Shown: piece by piece, positions 6,021-6,242 of the stretch
Numbering within the stretch: the stretch's first letter is position 1
How the letters are laid out: each line of letters starts with the position of its first letter
From: Dehalococcoidia bacterium
GTDB lineage: Bacteria > Chloroflexota > Dehalococcoidia > Dehalococcoidales > Fen-1064
NCBI GenBank assembly: GCA_030691775.1
Contig: JAUYDN010000038.1
Span: forward strand, 1-6,242
Length of the DNA stretch: 6,242 bases
Direction: 5' to 3'
The notes under the pieces: generated by a model
Seen by the model: only the letters and a program-made list of their open reading frames with translations
Database searches by the model: none
Told to the model about the DNA's origin: nothing
Program-made: the position numbers and the translations under genes

Positions 6021-6242
6021 ATGCGTCGTGGTGAAATCTGGCGTGCGGAACTTGACCCTCCCATCGGCAGGCGCCCGGTCTTGTTGCTTTCCCGCAACAG
6101 TGCTTATGAAGTCCGGACGTCTATCACTATAGCCCCGGTGACGAGAACAGTCCGTGAGATACCCAGTTACGTCAAGCTCGACCGGAAGGATGGAATGCCG
6201 GTGAAGTGTGCCGTGAACCTGGACGATATTGCCACGATTCCT
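6021..6242 (+). CDS. MazF/PemK-family toxin, 5' part (cut by window end)
   Basis: The first 74 codons are present and the frame is open to the window edge; a full MazF is about 105-115 residues, so roughly a third is missing. The family is sequence-specific ribosome-independent endoribonucleases that arrest growth by cutting mRNA when the antitoxin is lost. RRGEIWRAELDPP matches the first strand and Trp7 is conserved. Arg18 in RRPVLLL and Thr41 in APVTRT lie 23 residues apart, like the catalytic Arg25/Thr48 of Bacillus subtilis MazF (numbers from memory). PSYVKLD (48-54) and VNLDDIATI (66-73) fit later strands. The loop between the first two strands is about five residues shorter than in B. 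subtilis MazF (PPIGRRPV against PVVGSEQGGVRPV). Pairing with a ribbon-helix-helix antitoxin is as in B. subtilis EndoAI/EndoA. No frameshift is seen. Confidence 0.88.
   Translation, partial: MRRGEIWRAELDPPIGRRPVLLLSRNSAYEVRTSITIAPVTRTVREIPSYVKLDRKDGMPVKCAVNLDDIATIP

Overview
The window is bacterial. It has tightly packed genes with Shine-Dalgarno sites, sigma-70-type promoters, an intrinsic terminator and a type II toxin-antitoxin pair. It carries three complete genes and one cut by the right edge, all on the + strand. The base composition is moderately GC-rich in the genes and AT-rich in the gap before the toxin-antitoxin pair. The short-loop MazF with its ribbon-helix-helix partner, and the AAAGCT-rich spacer, remind me of Chloroflexota (Dehalococcoidia-like) genomes. 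That placement is a weak inference from memory, not something the sequence proves.

Layout: bases 1-312 hold no convincing gene. They contain a perfect GC-rich hairpin (11-34), a cluster of AAAGCT motifs, and a good promoter candidate (256-284). Bases 313-1356 encode a PLP-dependent low-specificity L-threonine aldolase. After a 71-base gap with a strong ribosome binding site, bases 1428-5612 encode a 1394-residue alpha-2-macroglobulin/thioester protein with a lipoprotein signal. A textbook rho-independent terminator (5644-5686) closes this unit. An AT-rich control region (5701-5767) with inverted repeats then drives a small ribbon-helix-helix antitoxin (5768-6019) and a MazF-type toxin (6021 to the window end, incomplete).

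The standout is the macroglobulin. Its thioester motif is CGEQ in the context GCGEQNM, as in animal alpha-2-macroglobulin, TEP and complement proteins, rather than the CLEQ typical of the well-known enterobacterial proteins. Resemblance to the animal proteins runs from the MG2 domain to a C-terminal receptor-binding-like domain. It has a histidine placed like the catalytic His of complement C3. It has only two cysteines, one for the lipid anchor and one for the thioester. It is probably a surface-anchored protease trap or covalent-attachment protein. The threonine aldolase may share its transcript, since no terminator is visible between them, but no functional link is evident. The toxin-antitoxin pair is a separate unit.
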